A DNA stretch of 51,767 bases, taken from positions 1-51,767 of the forward strand of contig NZ_JAASRW010000004.1 in NCBI RefSeq assembly GCF_011761355.1, written 5' to 3'. Shown one piece after another: positions 41,419-50,351 of this stretch; within the stretch, counting starts at the first letter, position 1, and each line of letters begins with the position of its first letter. The DNA is from Paenibacillus lupini. Lineage in GTDB: Bacteria > Bacillota > Bacilli > Paenibacillales > Paenibacillaceae. The notes under the pieces are model-generated. The model saw only the letters and a program-made list of their open reading frames with translations, was not told the origin of the DNA and searched no databases. Both the position numbers and the translations under genes were made by a program.

Positions 41419-44400
41419 ATGGGCAATGGTTGGACTGTGGGGAGAAAGACAGCCTTGGCTGCAATGGCGCTGATGATTGGGGTGCTGCCAAATGCAGGAA
41501 TACCGACTGTGACAGCAGCGGCATCTGATGCAAGTTCGTACGGTAATTTCGAGGATTGGGATGGCGGAGTTACGAATCAGGCAGAAGCAACTAATCGGAT
41601 GGAACGGATTAAGGCGGTTAATCGGGATGGAAAGCTCTATGTCATGGCAAGCGGACAGGAGATGGATCGCTCCAAGACGCTGTATTTGAATGCCGATAAT
41701 GATACGTCGACAGGAGCAAATATCGCGGGATGGAAGGATTCAGCTGGAATCGACTACAAGATTGAAGAGCGCGATGTGTATGCTTTCGAGAATGGGGATT
41801 GGGTACAGAAGGGTCAGGTGTCGTTGCAGGACAGTGATACAGTTGCGGAATATGAGATTGATCTAGCAGCACTCGCTGCGGCTGATCCTGCTGGCAAGAT
41901 CAAGGTTGGATTGTTGTCAGATGGTGCGATGCTGCCGGAGCTTGGAGAGCTTATGGTTGCTGTGCAGCCATCCTCATCTGGCGGGGCAGTACAGGAAGCT
42001 CCCCCTGCGCCGGCTGATCTGGCGATTGATGGGAATGGTGCCGAATGGGTGGATGTGCCCGAGCTGCTGCGCAGCGCGGATGGGAAAACAACAGTGAAAT
42101 ATGCGGTGTCAGCGGATGCTTTACATATGCTGATTGAGGGGCGTATCGATAATGGCGAGTTCCCTGATTTGTGGGAGCATCTGCTGATTGATGTCGACCG
42201 TAAACCGGCAACTGGAACGGCCATGTGGGCATGGGCAAACACGCTTGGCTCGGAATACCTCGTTCAGTCAGGTTTACTCTATCAGGCGAATGGCAGCGGC
42301 GGCTGGCAGGAGGCGGTTACCGATTTAAGTTATGCCCGTTCAGGAACAGGAGATGCCAAAACGATTGAATGGAGTCTGCCGCTTGCGGATTTAGGTGTAG
42401 AGGATACGAAAGCCGTTCACGTTGCTTTCCTGAGCAATAATTACGCCATGCCAGATCCAGCAGGTGATCCCGCTGAGATCAGTCTTGTTGCGAAGCCACA
42501 ATTATCCGTTGATGGCGACACATCGGATTGGGCCGGTATTCAGCCGCTTACGGTAACGGCTGACGGGCTGACTACAGTGAAGACTTATGTGGCGGATGGG
42601 CAGTTGTATGCACTCATTGATGGCCGAATTGATAATGCGGAGTTTCCAAGTTTGTGGGAGCATCTGTTCCTCGATACCGATAAGAATCCTGCTACCGGCA
42701 CCTCCAGCTGGGCTTGGGCAGGTAAGCTTGGTGCTGAATATTTGGTGCAGACCGCTATCCTATATGCTTCGAATGGAAGCGGCAGCTGGGATCAGACCGA
42801 TACCGTATTTCCTTATATCAGCACCGGAACAGGCGATCATAAAGTGATCGAATGGTCGGTGCCGCTGAGTAGGCTTGGCATTGATGATGAGCAGTCCATT
42901 CATGCCGGATTCCTGAGTAACAGCTATGTCTCCCCTGAAGCGAATGGTGATCCTGCTGTTATCCCTTTGCGCAGCAGTGATTCTATTATTACCGTTGACG
43001 GAGATGACAGCGATTGGAGTGAGGTGGAGATTGGTGCCTCTGCAAGTGGTGCGCCGTACCTGCTGGATGCTGTTCAGGATGAACAGAAGCTGTATATCCG
43101 GGTGAAGGGGCAGAACCTGGATTTGCGCAGCGTTTATTATTTGAATACAGACGGAGATGCAGCAACTGGTGCGACGGCTGGTCTGTGGGCTGAAGAAGGC
43201 TTTGATTACAAAATCGACCGTGGCAACTTGTATAAATACCAGCAGCAGGATGGAGATTGGGAAGAGAAGGGACCGGTCTATTTGGCCGCATCGGACGACT
43301 CCCTCGAAATTAATGTTTATCTGGATGAGATGGGTCTTGCTGCGCCAGCCCCAATTAAGCTGGGCTTCGTAAACCGTGAGATGCTTCAGCTCCCGCTTGG
43401 CGGTACTTCACCGCTGACCGTAGATAAGACGGTTCAAACGCATGCGGATTCTGGTGTGTTTTATCCGCGACAAAGCTTCGAGCTGTTGAATAACCCTTAT
43501 ATGGGTTGGGTAGCTTGGGCGAAGGATTCATCGAAGCCGGATGGAACGCCATATCCTCAGCAGCACAGTCTGGTGTACGCGGGTATAACATGGCGTGAGC
43601 TGGAACCGGTGAAAGGTCAGTTTGACTGGGAAGCCATTGAACAGAAGTATCAATTCAACTATTGGGCTTCGCAGGGCAAACGGATCAATCTGCGAATTGT
43701 GCTGGATACGCCAACTTCAGATCCAGCGCATAAGGATATTCCGGATTGGCTGTATGATGAGCTGGCTGCCGAGGGGGATGCCGGAACCTGGTATGATACG
43801 CAAGAAGTAGGCTCGGGCTTTAGTCCAAACTACAATAGTTCAACGCTTCTTGCTGAACATGAGCGGATGATCGCTAAGGTTGCGCAGCGCTACGACACAG
43901 ATGAGCGGATTGCTTACGTTCAGCTCGGAAGTCTAGGTCACTGGGGAGAGTGGCATACTTGGCCAAGCGGCTCGGGCGTATTCCCTAAGCTGAGTATATC
44001 GGATCAATATGTTCAGCATTATTTGAATGCTTTCACCCACAAGCAGATTGGCATGAGAAAGCCGTTCCCGATCGCAAGCGAGCAGCAAACGGGGTTGTTT
44101 AACGATGTGTTTGGCATCAAATCCAGCACGGATGAATGGGTTGGCTGGACCCAAAATGGCTGGGCGGGTATTGGCGAGTCCCTGGATAATCCGGCAGATG
44201 CTGCAGCCCAGCAGGCTGCATCTGCTATGCCGGACTTCTGGAAGTATGCGTATTCGGGCGGCGAATTTGCCAATGGTAATCCGGAGAGCTGGCTGACGGA
44301 TGATGCGATTATGGAGTCGCTGCGCCAGTTGAGGGTCAGCCATACGTCATGGCTTGGGCCATCTTCACCAGCACGTACGGCGTATGGCACAGAGATTCAA

Positions 44401-45459
44401 TCCAATATCGAGACGATGCAAAAAATGATGGGCTACCGCTATGTTATAGAAGCGATTAAGCATGTGGGATCGGTTCCGCGTGGTGCATCAGCCGATGTGG
44501 AAACCGTTATAAATAATAAAGGTGTTGCACCGTTCTATCAAGATTGGAAGCTGGAATACAGCCTTGCTGCGACGGATGGAACCGTTGTGTACAAACAGCA
44601 GCAGGATACGGATTTACGCACGCTGCTGCCGGGCAGGTATGTTCTTAGCAACAAAATTAATGTGCCTAATTCACTTGCTGCAGGCAGCTATAAACTGCTG
44701 ATTGCTGTAATTGATCCAGCAACGAATGCACCTGGAATGAAGCTGGCGATTGATGGGGAGCGCTCTGATGGCCGGTATGAAGTAGGCAGTTTGAACGTAA
44801 CTGGTTCTACATCGAGCGGTGGAAACGGCAGTACGCCTTCAAAGCCAACGCCGGTTCCAGAAGATAACAGTGTGCCAAACCACAAGACATATACGGATGT
44901 GCCAAGCAGCCATTGGGCAGCCAAGGCGATTCAGGAGCTGGCTGCGAAGAAGATTATGAATGGCGTTGATGCGGATCGGTTTGCACCAAACCGCTCCGTC
45001 ACGCGTGCGGAATTCGCCGCTATTTTGGCCAGAATACCGGGAATTGGGGTAAGTGAAGGAAGTGATGTGGTTATTCCGTTTAAGGATGTTCCGGCTAATG
45101 CCTGGTATACGCAGGAGTTGGCTGATGTATTAGCTGCTGGTTTGATTAATGGTTATGGTGATACCTTCAAGCCGGAAGCAGGGATTACACGCGAGGAGCT
45201 TGCTGTCTTGGCTGTTCGAGCCGTTGAGAAGGCGGCGGCAGAAGCTGGCATTGTTTTGGAACTGAACGGTGAGGGTAACGCAGAACCATATACAGATAAC
45301 GACAGCATTAGTGGTTGGGCAGAGGATGGTGTACGTCAGGCCCGTCAGCTTGGTTTGCTGCTTGGTGACACCAAAGGCAGTTTCCGTCCGCAGGACAGTG
45401 TATCACGTGCGGAAGCTGCGGTTATGGTGGTTCGGTTATTGGGATTACTGCCGAAATAA
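41419..45459 (+). CDS. SLH-anchored surface protein with DUF4832-like glycoside-hydrolase domain
   Basis: 1346 residues. Signal peptide 1 to about 34. Four IDG..DW beta modules follow: about 36-185, 200-352, 362-517 and 525-660; modules 2 and 3 are close copies (both contain RIDN-EFP-LWEHL and NGSG-W). A TIM-barrel-like domain begins near 690 (NPYMGWVAW, TWRELEPVKGQFDW) with candidate catalytic Glu844 in SLGHWGEWH, then a beta domain to about 1130, resembling DUF4874/DUF4832 proteins. A Gly/Ser/Pro linker leads to three SLH domains (about 1155-1345; YTDVPSSHWAAKAI, FKDVPANAWYTQEL, DSISGWAEDGVRQA) that bind pyruvylated wall polymer. Probably displays polysaccharide-binding and -cleaving activity on the cell surface. 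Catalytic activity is inferred. Confidence 0.88.
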   Translation: MGNGWTVGRKTALAAMALMIGVLPNAGIPTVTAAASDASSYGNFEDWDGGVTNQAEATNRMERIKAVNRDGKLYVMASGQEMDRSKTLYLNADNDTSTGANIAGWKDSAGIDYKIEERDVYAFENGDWVQKGQVSLQDSDTVAEYEIDLAALAAADPAGKIKVGLLSDGAMLPELGELMVAVQPSSSGGAVQEAPPAPADLAIDGNGAEWVDVPELLRSADGKTTVKYAVSADALHMLIEGRIDNGEFPDLWEHLLIDVDRKPATGTAMWAWANTLGSEYLVQSGLLYQANGSGGWQEAVTDLSYARSGTGDAKTIEWSLPLADLGVEDTKAVHVAFLSNNYAMPDPAGDPAEISLVAKPQLSVDGDTSDWAGIQPLTVTADGLTTVKTYVADGQLYALIDGRIDNAEFPSLWEHLFLDTDKNPATGTSSWAWAGKLGAEYLVQTAILYASNGSGSWDQTDTVFPYISTGTGDHKVIEWSVPLSRLGIDDEQSIHAGFLSNSYVSPEANGDPAVIPLRSSDSIITVDGDDSDWSEVEIGASASGAPYLLDAVQDEQKLYIRVKGQNLDLRSVYYLNTDGDAATGATAGLWAEEGFDYKIDRGNLYKYQQQDGDWEEKGPVYLAASDDSLEINVYLDEMGLAAPAPIKLGFVNREMLQLPLGGTSPLTVDKTVQTHADSGVFYPRQSFELLNNPYMGWVAWAKDSSKPDGTPYPQQHSLVYAGITWRELEPVKGQFDWEAIEQKYQFNYWASQGKRINLRIVLDTPTSDPAHKDIPDWLYDELAAEGDAGTWYDTQEVGSGFSPNYNSSTLLAEHERMIAKVAQRYDTDERIAYVQLGSLGHWGEWHTWPSGSGVFPKLSISDQYVQHYLNAFTHKQIGMRKPFPIASEQQTGLFNDVFGIKSSTDEWVGWTQNGWAGIGESLDNPADAAAQQAASAMPDFWKYAYSGGEFANGNPESWLTDDAIMESLRQLRVSHTSWLGPSSPARTAYGTEIQSNIETMQKMMGYRYVIEAIKHVGSVPRGASADVETVINNKGVAPFYQDWKLEYSLAATDGTVVYKQQQDTDLRTLLPGRYVLSNKINVPNSLAAGSYKLLIAVIDPATNAPGMKLAIDGERSDGRYEVGSLNVTGSTSSGGNGSTPSKPTPVPEDNSVPNHKTYTDVPSSHWAAKAIQELAAKKIMNGVDADRFAPNRSVTRAEFAAILARIPGIGVSEGSDVVIPFKDVPANAWYTQELADVLAAGLINGYGDTFKPEAGITREELAVLAVRAVEKAAAEAGIVLELNGEGNAEPYTDNDSISGWAEDGVRQARQLGLLLGDTKGSFRPQDSVSRAEAAVMVVRLLGLLPK

Positions 45460-45469
45460 AGGTTGGCGG

Positions 45470-45504
45470 GAGACTGTCTGGGATGCCAGGCAGTCTCTTT
45501 TTTT
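45470..45504 (+). terminator. Terminator of the SLH-protein gene
   Basis: 12-bp stem GAGACTGTCTGG / CCAGGCAGTCTC (one G-T pair) and seven T residues. Confidence 0.92.
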
Positions 45505-45561
45505 GCCTTAAAGTTTAATGTAAGGAAAATCCAGTAATTTATTTGATCTATTTGATTTAAT

Positions 45562-45572
45562 TTTGGCGCAAA
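45562..45572. promoter_or_regulatory. TTTGSCGCAAA operator candidate 3
   Basis: TTTGGCGCAAA in the AT-rich region upstream of the dehydrogenase-importer operon, 163 bp before its promoter. The gap 45505-45724 contains no gene, only this motif and the next. Confidence 0.65.
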
Positions 45573-45686
45573 TATTTTATTAAAAACTTTAAACAAATAT
45601 GCCTAATTGCCAATTCTTATTAGCTAAAACCCGAATGAAAAATACTGTTAACCCGCGTTATAACTGAAAAAACTCAAATCAAAATA

Positions 45687-45697
45687 TTTGGCGCAAA
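45687..45697. promoter_or_regulatory. TTTGSCGCAAA operator candidate 4
   Basis: TTTGGCGCAAA 28 bp upstream of the -35 of the operon promoter, the same distance as candidate 2 has to the SLH-protein promoter. Confidence 0.7.
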
Positions 45698-45724
45698 ATA
45701 ATAAAATATTTTACCCAAAAATTG

Positions 45725-45753
45725 TTGACTTGTTGTGAAGGCTGCGTTATTAT
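45725..45753 (+). promoter_or_regulatory. Promoter of the dehydrogenase-importer operon
   Basis: TTGACT, 17-bp spacer, TATTAT. Confidence 0.75.
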
Positions 45754-45803
45754 CAGATCATGTAAAACGATTGCTCCCCATACCGGTAATGAATTGGAGC
45801 ATA

Positions 45804-45814
45804 TTTGGCGCAAA
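45804..45814. promoter_or_regulatory. TTTGSCGCAAA operator candidate 5
   Basis: TTTGGCGCAAA in the transcribed leader, ten bases before the ribosome binding site, 117 bp from candidate 4. A pair of sites on both sides of the promoter would permit DNA looping. Confidence 0.7.
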
Positions 45815-45836
45815 ATTATTGATGGAGAGTGTAGAC

Positions 45837-46937
45837 ATGGAGAAACTGAGAATGGCATTTATCGGCGTTGGAGATATGGGCTCGCATCATTGTATCGGCT
45901 TTGATCTGCTGCCGGATTGCAAAGTGAACTATATCTGCGATATGAACCAGGCGAACGTTGACCGTACGCTGGCGGAACTGAAGAACAGCAGTCCGGTTAT
46001 CCTGACTGACTATAAGGAGCTTTTACATAAAGAAGATATTGATGCGGTTGTGATCAGCGTACCGAATTACATGCACCGGGAGGTGGCAGTTGCTTTCCTC
46101 GAAGCTGGCAAGCATGTGTTCCTGGAGAAGCCGGTTGCACACACTTTGGAAGATTGTAATGCCATTATTGAAGCAGCCGAAGCGAATAACCGGATCCTGC
46201 AGATCGGTCTCGTCTATCGCTACTCCAATGTTTATCGCAGAATGGCTGAGGAGCTGGAACGGGGACGTCTTGGCGATGTGAAGCTGATGTGGTGCAAAGA
46301 ATTCCGCGATCCGTTCCCCCCAACGGAATGGTTTTATGACAAGAACAAGTCGGGCGGTGCGCTGGTTGAGAAGGATTGCCATCACTTTGATATTTTCAAC
46401 TGGATGATTGGTTCGAAGCCGCTTCGGGTGTTCGCAACTGGCGGACAGCATGTGATGAAGCAGGGTCAGCCGAATATGATTACAAATTCGTACAGCCATT
46501 ATCCGCCTAAGCCAATTGAAGATGTCTCGATCGTGGATCATGCCTGGGTAACCATTGAATATGAGAATGGAAGCAAGGCGAATCTGGGGTTGTGCATGTA
46601 CCTGAAGCCCCGCAATTTGATGGGGGACGGCCTGGAGATTGGACTAATCGGGGAAAATGGCGGCCAGATGGTTGCGAAGAATGATAAGACGATCGATATT
46701 GTCGGCGGGCAGAATTTCACCCGTGATCATCTGGATATCGATGTAACTTCCGATTCGATTATGGGAGGACATACCGGCGGTCAGACGCAGCGAATTGAAT
46801 TTGTTAAGAGTGTTAAAGAAGGCTCGCAGCCTTTTGCTTCCGCTTATATAGGCCGAGATGCACTGCTGATTGCATTGGCGGCAGAGAAATCGATTGTAGA
46901 AGAACGCTATGTATATGTGAATGAACTAATGAAGTAA
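45837..46937 (+). CDS. Gfo/Idh/MocA-family dehydrogenase
   Basis: 366 residues from the ATG at 45837, chosen because GGAGAG lies seven bases upstream and the Rossmann motif MEKLRMAFIGVGDMGSHH begins here; the frame runs upstream to 45735 across the operator and promoter. EKPV near residue 96 and KNKSGGALVEKDCHHFDIFNWM in the substrate domain. First gene of the regulated operon with two permeases and a binding protein; it probably converts the imported sugar or its derivative. Confidence 0.93.
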   Translation: MEKLRMAFIGVGDMGSHHCIGFDLLPDCKVNYICDMNQANVDRTLAELKNSSPVILTDYKELLHKEDIDAVVISVPNYMHREVAVAFLEAGKHVFLEKPVAHTLEDCNAIIEAAEANNRILQIGLVYRYSNVYRRMAEELERGRLGDVKLMWCKEFRDPFPPTEWFYDKNKSGGALVEKDCHHFDIFNWMIGSKPLRVFATGGQHVMKQGQPNMITNSYSHYPPKPIEDVSIVDHAWVTIEYENGSKANLGLCMYLKPRNLMGDGLEIGLIGENGGQMVAKNDKTIDIVGGQNFTRDHLDIDVTSDSIMGGHTGGQTQRIEFVKSVKEGSQPFASAYIGRDALLIALAAEKSIVEERYVYVNELMK

Positions 46938-46948
46938 GGGGTGCCGGG

Positions 46949-47842
46949 ATGAAAAACAAGCTGAGACAGTATGATACACTCGTTTTCTTCTTATTTATAT
47001 CCCCTTGGATAATCGGTTTCTCGCTCTTTTTTCTTGTTCCTTTTGGTACTTCTGTGTTTTATGCGTTTACTGATGCCAGGCTGCCGGGAGCGGTGGACTA
47101 CAACTTCGTTGGGTTATCTAACTTTGTGGATATGTTCAACAATCCGATCTTCAGCAAAAGCCTTCAAAACACCGGCTATTTCGTTATTGTTGGTGTGCCC
47201 GTCGTAACGGCCGGAATGCTGCTGATAGCTTTACTGCTTAATATGAACGTCAAAGGCATCGCCCTTTACCGGACCTTCTATTACTTACCTACCCTTGTAC
47301 CGATTGTGGCAACCGTCATTATATGGCGGCTCGTGTTCAACTCGGAATTCGGCATTCTGAATGCAGGCCTTGCGAAGCTTGGAATTGGCAAGACCGATTG
47401 GATGGGGAGTGAGGGGTTAATTAAGCCGGTTATCATTTTGCTGCAGGTGTGGATATCGGGGAGTGGGGTGCTAATCTTCCTGGCGGCTCTGAAAAATGTG
47501 CCAAAACATCTGTATGAAGCGGTGCTCATCGATGGAGCGAACAAGGTTCAGTCCTTCTTCCGTGTGACGCTGCCGATGATCAGCCCTTCTATCCTATTCG
47601 TTGTCATTATTCAAACGATGTATAACTTCCAGATGTTTACCGAAGCGCTGCTGCTGACGAAGGGCGGACCCAATTATGCGGCCTACACCTTTGTCTACAA
47701 CATCTACAAGTCAGCATTTACGGATTTGAAATTCAGCATGGCGATGACGCAATCGATCTTCCTGTTTGCGCTGATCTCACTTGTCACCTTTGTGCTTATG
47801 AAGTTGTCCAAACGGTTTGTCTACTATGAAGGCGAGAAATAA
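46949..47842 (+). CDS. Sugar ABC transporter permease (MalF/UgpA type)
   Basis: 297 residues with about six helices and EAA loop YEAVLIDGANKVQSFFRVTL. FFLFISPWIIGFSLFFLVPFG at the N-terminus is usual for this subfamily. Starts 11 bases after the dehydrogenase gene. Confidence 0.94.
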   Translation: MKNKLRQYDTLVFFLFISPWIIGFSLFFLVPFGTSVFYAFTDARLPGAVDYNFVGLSNFVDMFNNPIFSKSLQNTGYFVIVGVPVVTAGMLLIALLLNMNVKGIALYRTFYYLPTLVPIVATVIIWRLVFNSEFGILNAGLAKLGIGKTDWMGSEGLIKPVIILLQVWISGSGVLIFLAALKNVPKHLYEAVLIDGANKVQSFFRVTLPMISPSILFVVIIQTMYNFQMFTEALLLTKGGPNYAAYTFVYNIYKSAFTDLKFSMAMTQSIFLFALISLVTFVLMKLSKRFVYYEGEK

Positions 47843-47855
47843 GGGGGGGATCACG

Positions 47856-48692
47856 ATGAGTCAGTCTAACCGTATAGTGAAGCAAACTGGCAAATACGTC
47901 CTGCTTACAGCCGCCTTGGTGTTGTTCGCTGGACCACTCGTATGGATGCTGTCAACAATGATGAAGACAAAGGCTGAGACGTATAAGGTTCCTCCAACGA
48001 TTTTGCCGGAGTCGCTTAACTTCGAAGCTTTCCAGAGATTGTTTGATGTACAGCCGCTTATGTGGAGATGGATCCAAAATTCCTTCACTATATCAGCTCT
48101 TATTGTTATTGGTGCGGTACTGTCGAGCTCCATTGTAGCTTACGGTTTCTCGCGCTTTTCGACCAAATACAAAGATCGGCTATTCCCAATCGTCTTAATG
48201 ACGCTAATGATTCCGCCGTCTATCCTGATGATCCCGTCTTACGTGTTATTTACGAAGTTGCATTGGGTAGATACTTGGCTGCCGCTTATCGTTCCAGCAT
48301 GGCTCGGCGGCGCGTACTACATCTTCTTGTTCCGGCAATTTTTCATGACGATCCCGCAGGAGCTGGATGAAGCGACTTACCTTGACGGAGGGAACCGCTG
48401 GACGGTGTTTACGAGAGTCATTATGCCGCTGTCCAAACCCATTGTTGTTACAACCGTTATCTTTGCTTTTGTGAATTCATGGCTCGATTTTCTTGGACCA
48501 TTCCTTTACATCAAGAGTAATGATATGTTCACCCTCAGCGTTGGTCTGCAGATGCTTATCGGCCAGACGAGCCAGGATTTCCCTGCGCTTGCCGCAGGGG
48601 CATTCATCAGCATTGTGCCGATTGGTCTCTTGTTCCTGTTCGCACAACGCTACATCGTGGAAGGGGTGGTGCTCACGGGTTCGAAGGGTTAG
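47856..48692 (+). CDS. Sugar ABC transporter permease (MalG/UgpE type)
   Basis: 278 residues from ATG 47856. AAGGGGGG lies just upstream; the open frame back to 47817 overlaps the preceding gene and lacks a ribosome binding site. Six predicted helices, EAA loop DEATYLDGGNRWTVFTRVIM, C-terminal RYIVEGVVLTGSKG. Confidence 0.93.
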   Translation: MSQSNRIVKQTGKYVLLTAALVLFAGPLVWMLSTMMKTKAETYKVPPTILPESLNFEAFQRLFDVQPLMWRWIQNSFTISALIVIGAVLSSSIVAYGFSRFSTKYKDRLFPIVLMTLMIPPSILMIPSYVLFTKLHWVDTWLPLIVPAWLGGAYYIFLFRQFFMTIPQELDEATYLDGGNRWTVFTRVIMPLSKPIVVTTVIFAFVNSWLDFLGPFLYIKSNDMFTLSVGLQMLIGQTSQDFPALAAGAFISIVPIGLLFLFAQRYIVEGVVLTGSKG

Positions 48693-48763
48693 GCGAACTG
48701 CATGGGTAGACATAAGATGATCAGTGACTGCTGTTTTCAAATTAATCTAAAGGGGAACTGGAT

Positions 48764-50146
48764 ATGAAAACGAACAGAAAATGGTTATTGGGTCTTTTTA
48801 CGCTGGTATTATCAATGGTATTTATCATTTCCGGCTGCGGCAGCAACAATAATAGTAACTCTAATGCAAGCCCAAGCACAGCGGCAAACGCAGAGAAGAG
48901 CGATAACGGCAGCGCTGAGCAGACAGAGAAGCCTGCAGAGCCCGTGACCATTACCTACTCGCAGTGGGGAACAGCGGAAGAGCTGCAACGGACGCAGGAG
49001 CTACTGAACAAATTCATGGAGGCTAATCCGAACATTACCGTGAAGCTGGAAGGCAAAGACTGGGGCAGCTACTGGGACGGCTTGACGGCAAATGCAGCTG
49101 GCGGTACATTGCCTGACGTATTCAAAACGAGCTATGCGTTTATTGAGAAATACGCTGAGCTTGGCATCTTCAAAGAGCTGGACGGTTTACTTGCGGACAA
49201 CGGCTTTGAACTGAGCAATATTGACGAAAGCTTACTTGGATTACATAAATATGGCGGCAAGCAGGTATCTCTTCCGATTGATGCAAACGTGATTGTCTGG
49301 TACTACGATAAAGCGATGTTTGCCGATCCGGCGAAAAATCCAAAAGGTGCAGCAGTTCCTTCCCTTGAGCCAACTTGGACTGAAATCCTGGACATTGCAA
49401 CGAAGATGACCCTGGACAAAAACGGCAAAAACCCTGGTGAAGACGGCTTTGATGCCGACAATGTCGTGCAATGGGGTATGTCCGTATCACCTGGTTCGAC
49501 GATGGATTGGTTCCTTGAGCCAGAGCTGTGGTCGAATGGAGCGAAGCTTGTGAACGATGATGGTTCCCTTGCTCTTAATACTCCTGAAGCCCGTGAAGTA
49601 CTGGACTTCTTTATTGATGCAACGAAGAAACATATCAATACGACCCCAGCACAGATCGAGGGTCTTGGTGGTCAAGTAAACCTGGGTATTACTACAGGCA
49701 AAGTAGCGATGAACCCAGGCGGCAGCTGGAACACAACCAACTTCCAAGAAGCAAAAGTGGATTACGGTATTACGTACCTGCCGAAGTTCAAAGAAAATAA
49801 AACGGTTGTACAGCCAGCCGGCATGGCGATCTCGCATAATACGAAGCATGAAGAAGCGGCTTACACACTGCTCGCATGGCTCGCTGGTCCAGAAGGTCAA
49901 TCGGAGCTTGCGAAGCAAGGTTATTCGATCCCAGCGAATAAAGCAGCGTCCGATGCTTACATTGCTAAAGTAGGCGAAGCAAATAAAATCTTCCTTGATG
50001 CGCAGCAGTTCGGTATCATCTCTCCGTTTACTGTGAAGAAAACGGATCTGGTATGGACATACGGTGAGCAATCGCTCAAAAATCCGCTTGCAGGCGACGG
50101 TGACGTGGATGCGGCTATCAAGGATCTAGAGTCGAAACTGAAATAA
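48764..50146 (+). CDS. Sugar ABC transporter substrate-binding lipoprotein
   Basis: 460 residues. Lipobox ISGC with Cys25, a Ser/Asn-rich linker, then a family 1 extracellular solute-binding fold: VTITYSQWGTAEELQRTQEL, TLPDVFKTSYAFIEKYAEL, GKVAMNPGGSWNTTNF. Last gene of the operon and followed by a terminator. Given the shared operator motif, its ligand may be an oligosaccharide released by the two extracellular enzymes (inference). Confidence 0.93.
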   Translation: MKTNRKWLLGLFTLVLSMVFIISGCGSNNNSNSNASPSTAANAEKSDNGSAEQTEKPAEPVTITYSQWGTAEELQRTQELLNKFMEANPNITVKLEGKDWGSYWDGLTANAAGGTLPDVFKTSYAFIEKYAELGIFKELDGLLADNGFELSNIDESLLGLHKYGGKQVSLPIDANVIVWYYDKAMFADPAKNPKGAAVPSLEPTWTEILDIATKMTLDKNGKNPGEDGFDADNVVQWGMSVSPGSTMDWFLEPELWSNGAKLVNDDGSLALNTPEAREVLDFFIDATKKHINTTPAQIEGLGGQVNLGITTGKVAMNPGGSWNTTNFQEAKVDYGITYLPKFKENKTVVQPAGMAISHNTKHEEAAYTLLAWLAGPEGQSELAKQGYSIPANKAASDAYIAKVGEANKIFLDAQQFGIISPFTVKKTDLVWTYGEQSLKNPLAGDGDVDAAIKDLESKLK

Positions 50147-50166
50147 ACCAGGTACATGGTACAACA

Positions 50167-50203
50167 GGGGAAGAGGCGTTTTGATCGCTTCTTTCCCTTT
50201 TTT
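50167..50203 (+). terminator. Terminator of the importer operon
   Basis: 12-bp stem GGGGAAGAGGCG / CGCTTCTTTCCC with two G-T pairs, followed by six T residues. Confidence 0.85.
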
Positions 50204-50237
50204 GCTTAAGCTAAGAAGCTTGAAACGGCGGTGTTTC

Positions 50238-50266
50238 TTGACTATTGAAGGATAGCGCTATACAAT
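50238..50266 (+). promoter_or_regulatory. Promoter of the LacI-family gene
   Basis: TTGACT, 17-bp spacer, TACAAT. The spacer contains the palindrome ATAGCGCTAT (50252-50261). Confidence 0.8.
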
Positions 50267-50269
50267 GGA

Positions 50270-50310
50270 TTTGCCGCAACTTTTCGCAACTTTTTGAGAG
50301 TTGCCGCAAT
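50270..50310. promoter_or_regulatory. Operator cluster at the LacI-gene start site
   Basis: TTTGCCGCAAC (50270-50280), TTTTCGCAAC (50281-50290) and GTTGCCGCAAT (50300-50310), variants of the TTTGSCGCAAA motif; the outer two are 30 bp apart and the first covers the expected transcription start. Suggests autoregulation. Confidence 0.6.
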
Positions 50311-50351
50311 TATATAGAGCATATATTCGATATAGGAATAGAGAGGAACGT

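Noticed and set aside
41295..41528. 77-residue open frame overlapping the start of the SLH-protein gene
   Set aside because: GTG start with no ribosome binding site, very basic composition, overlaps the signal peptide coding region in another frame.
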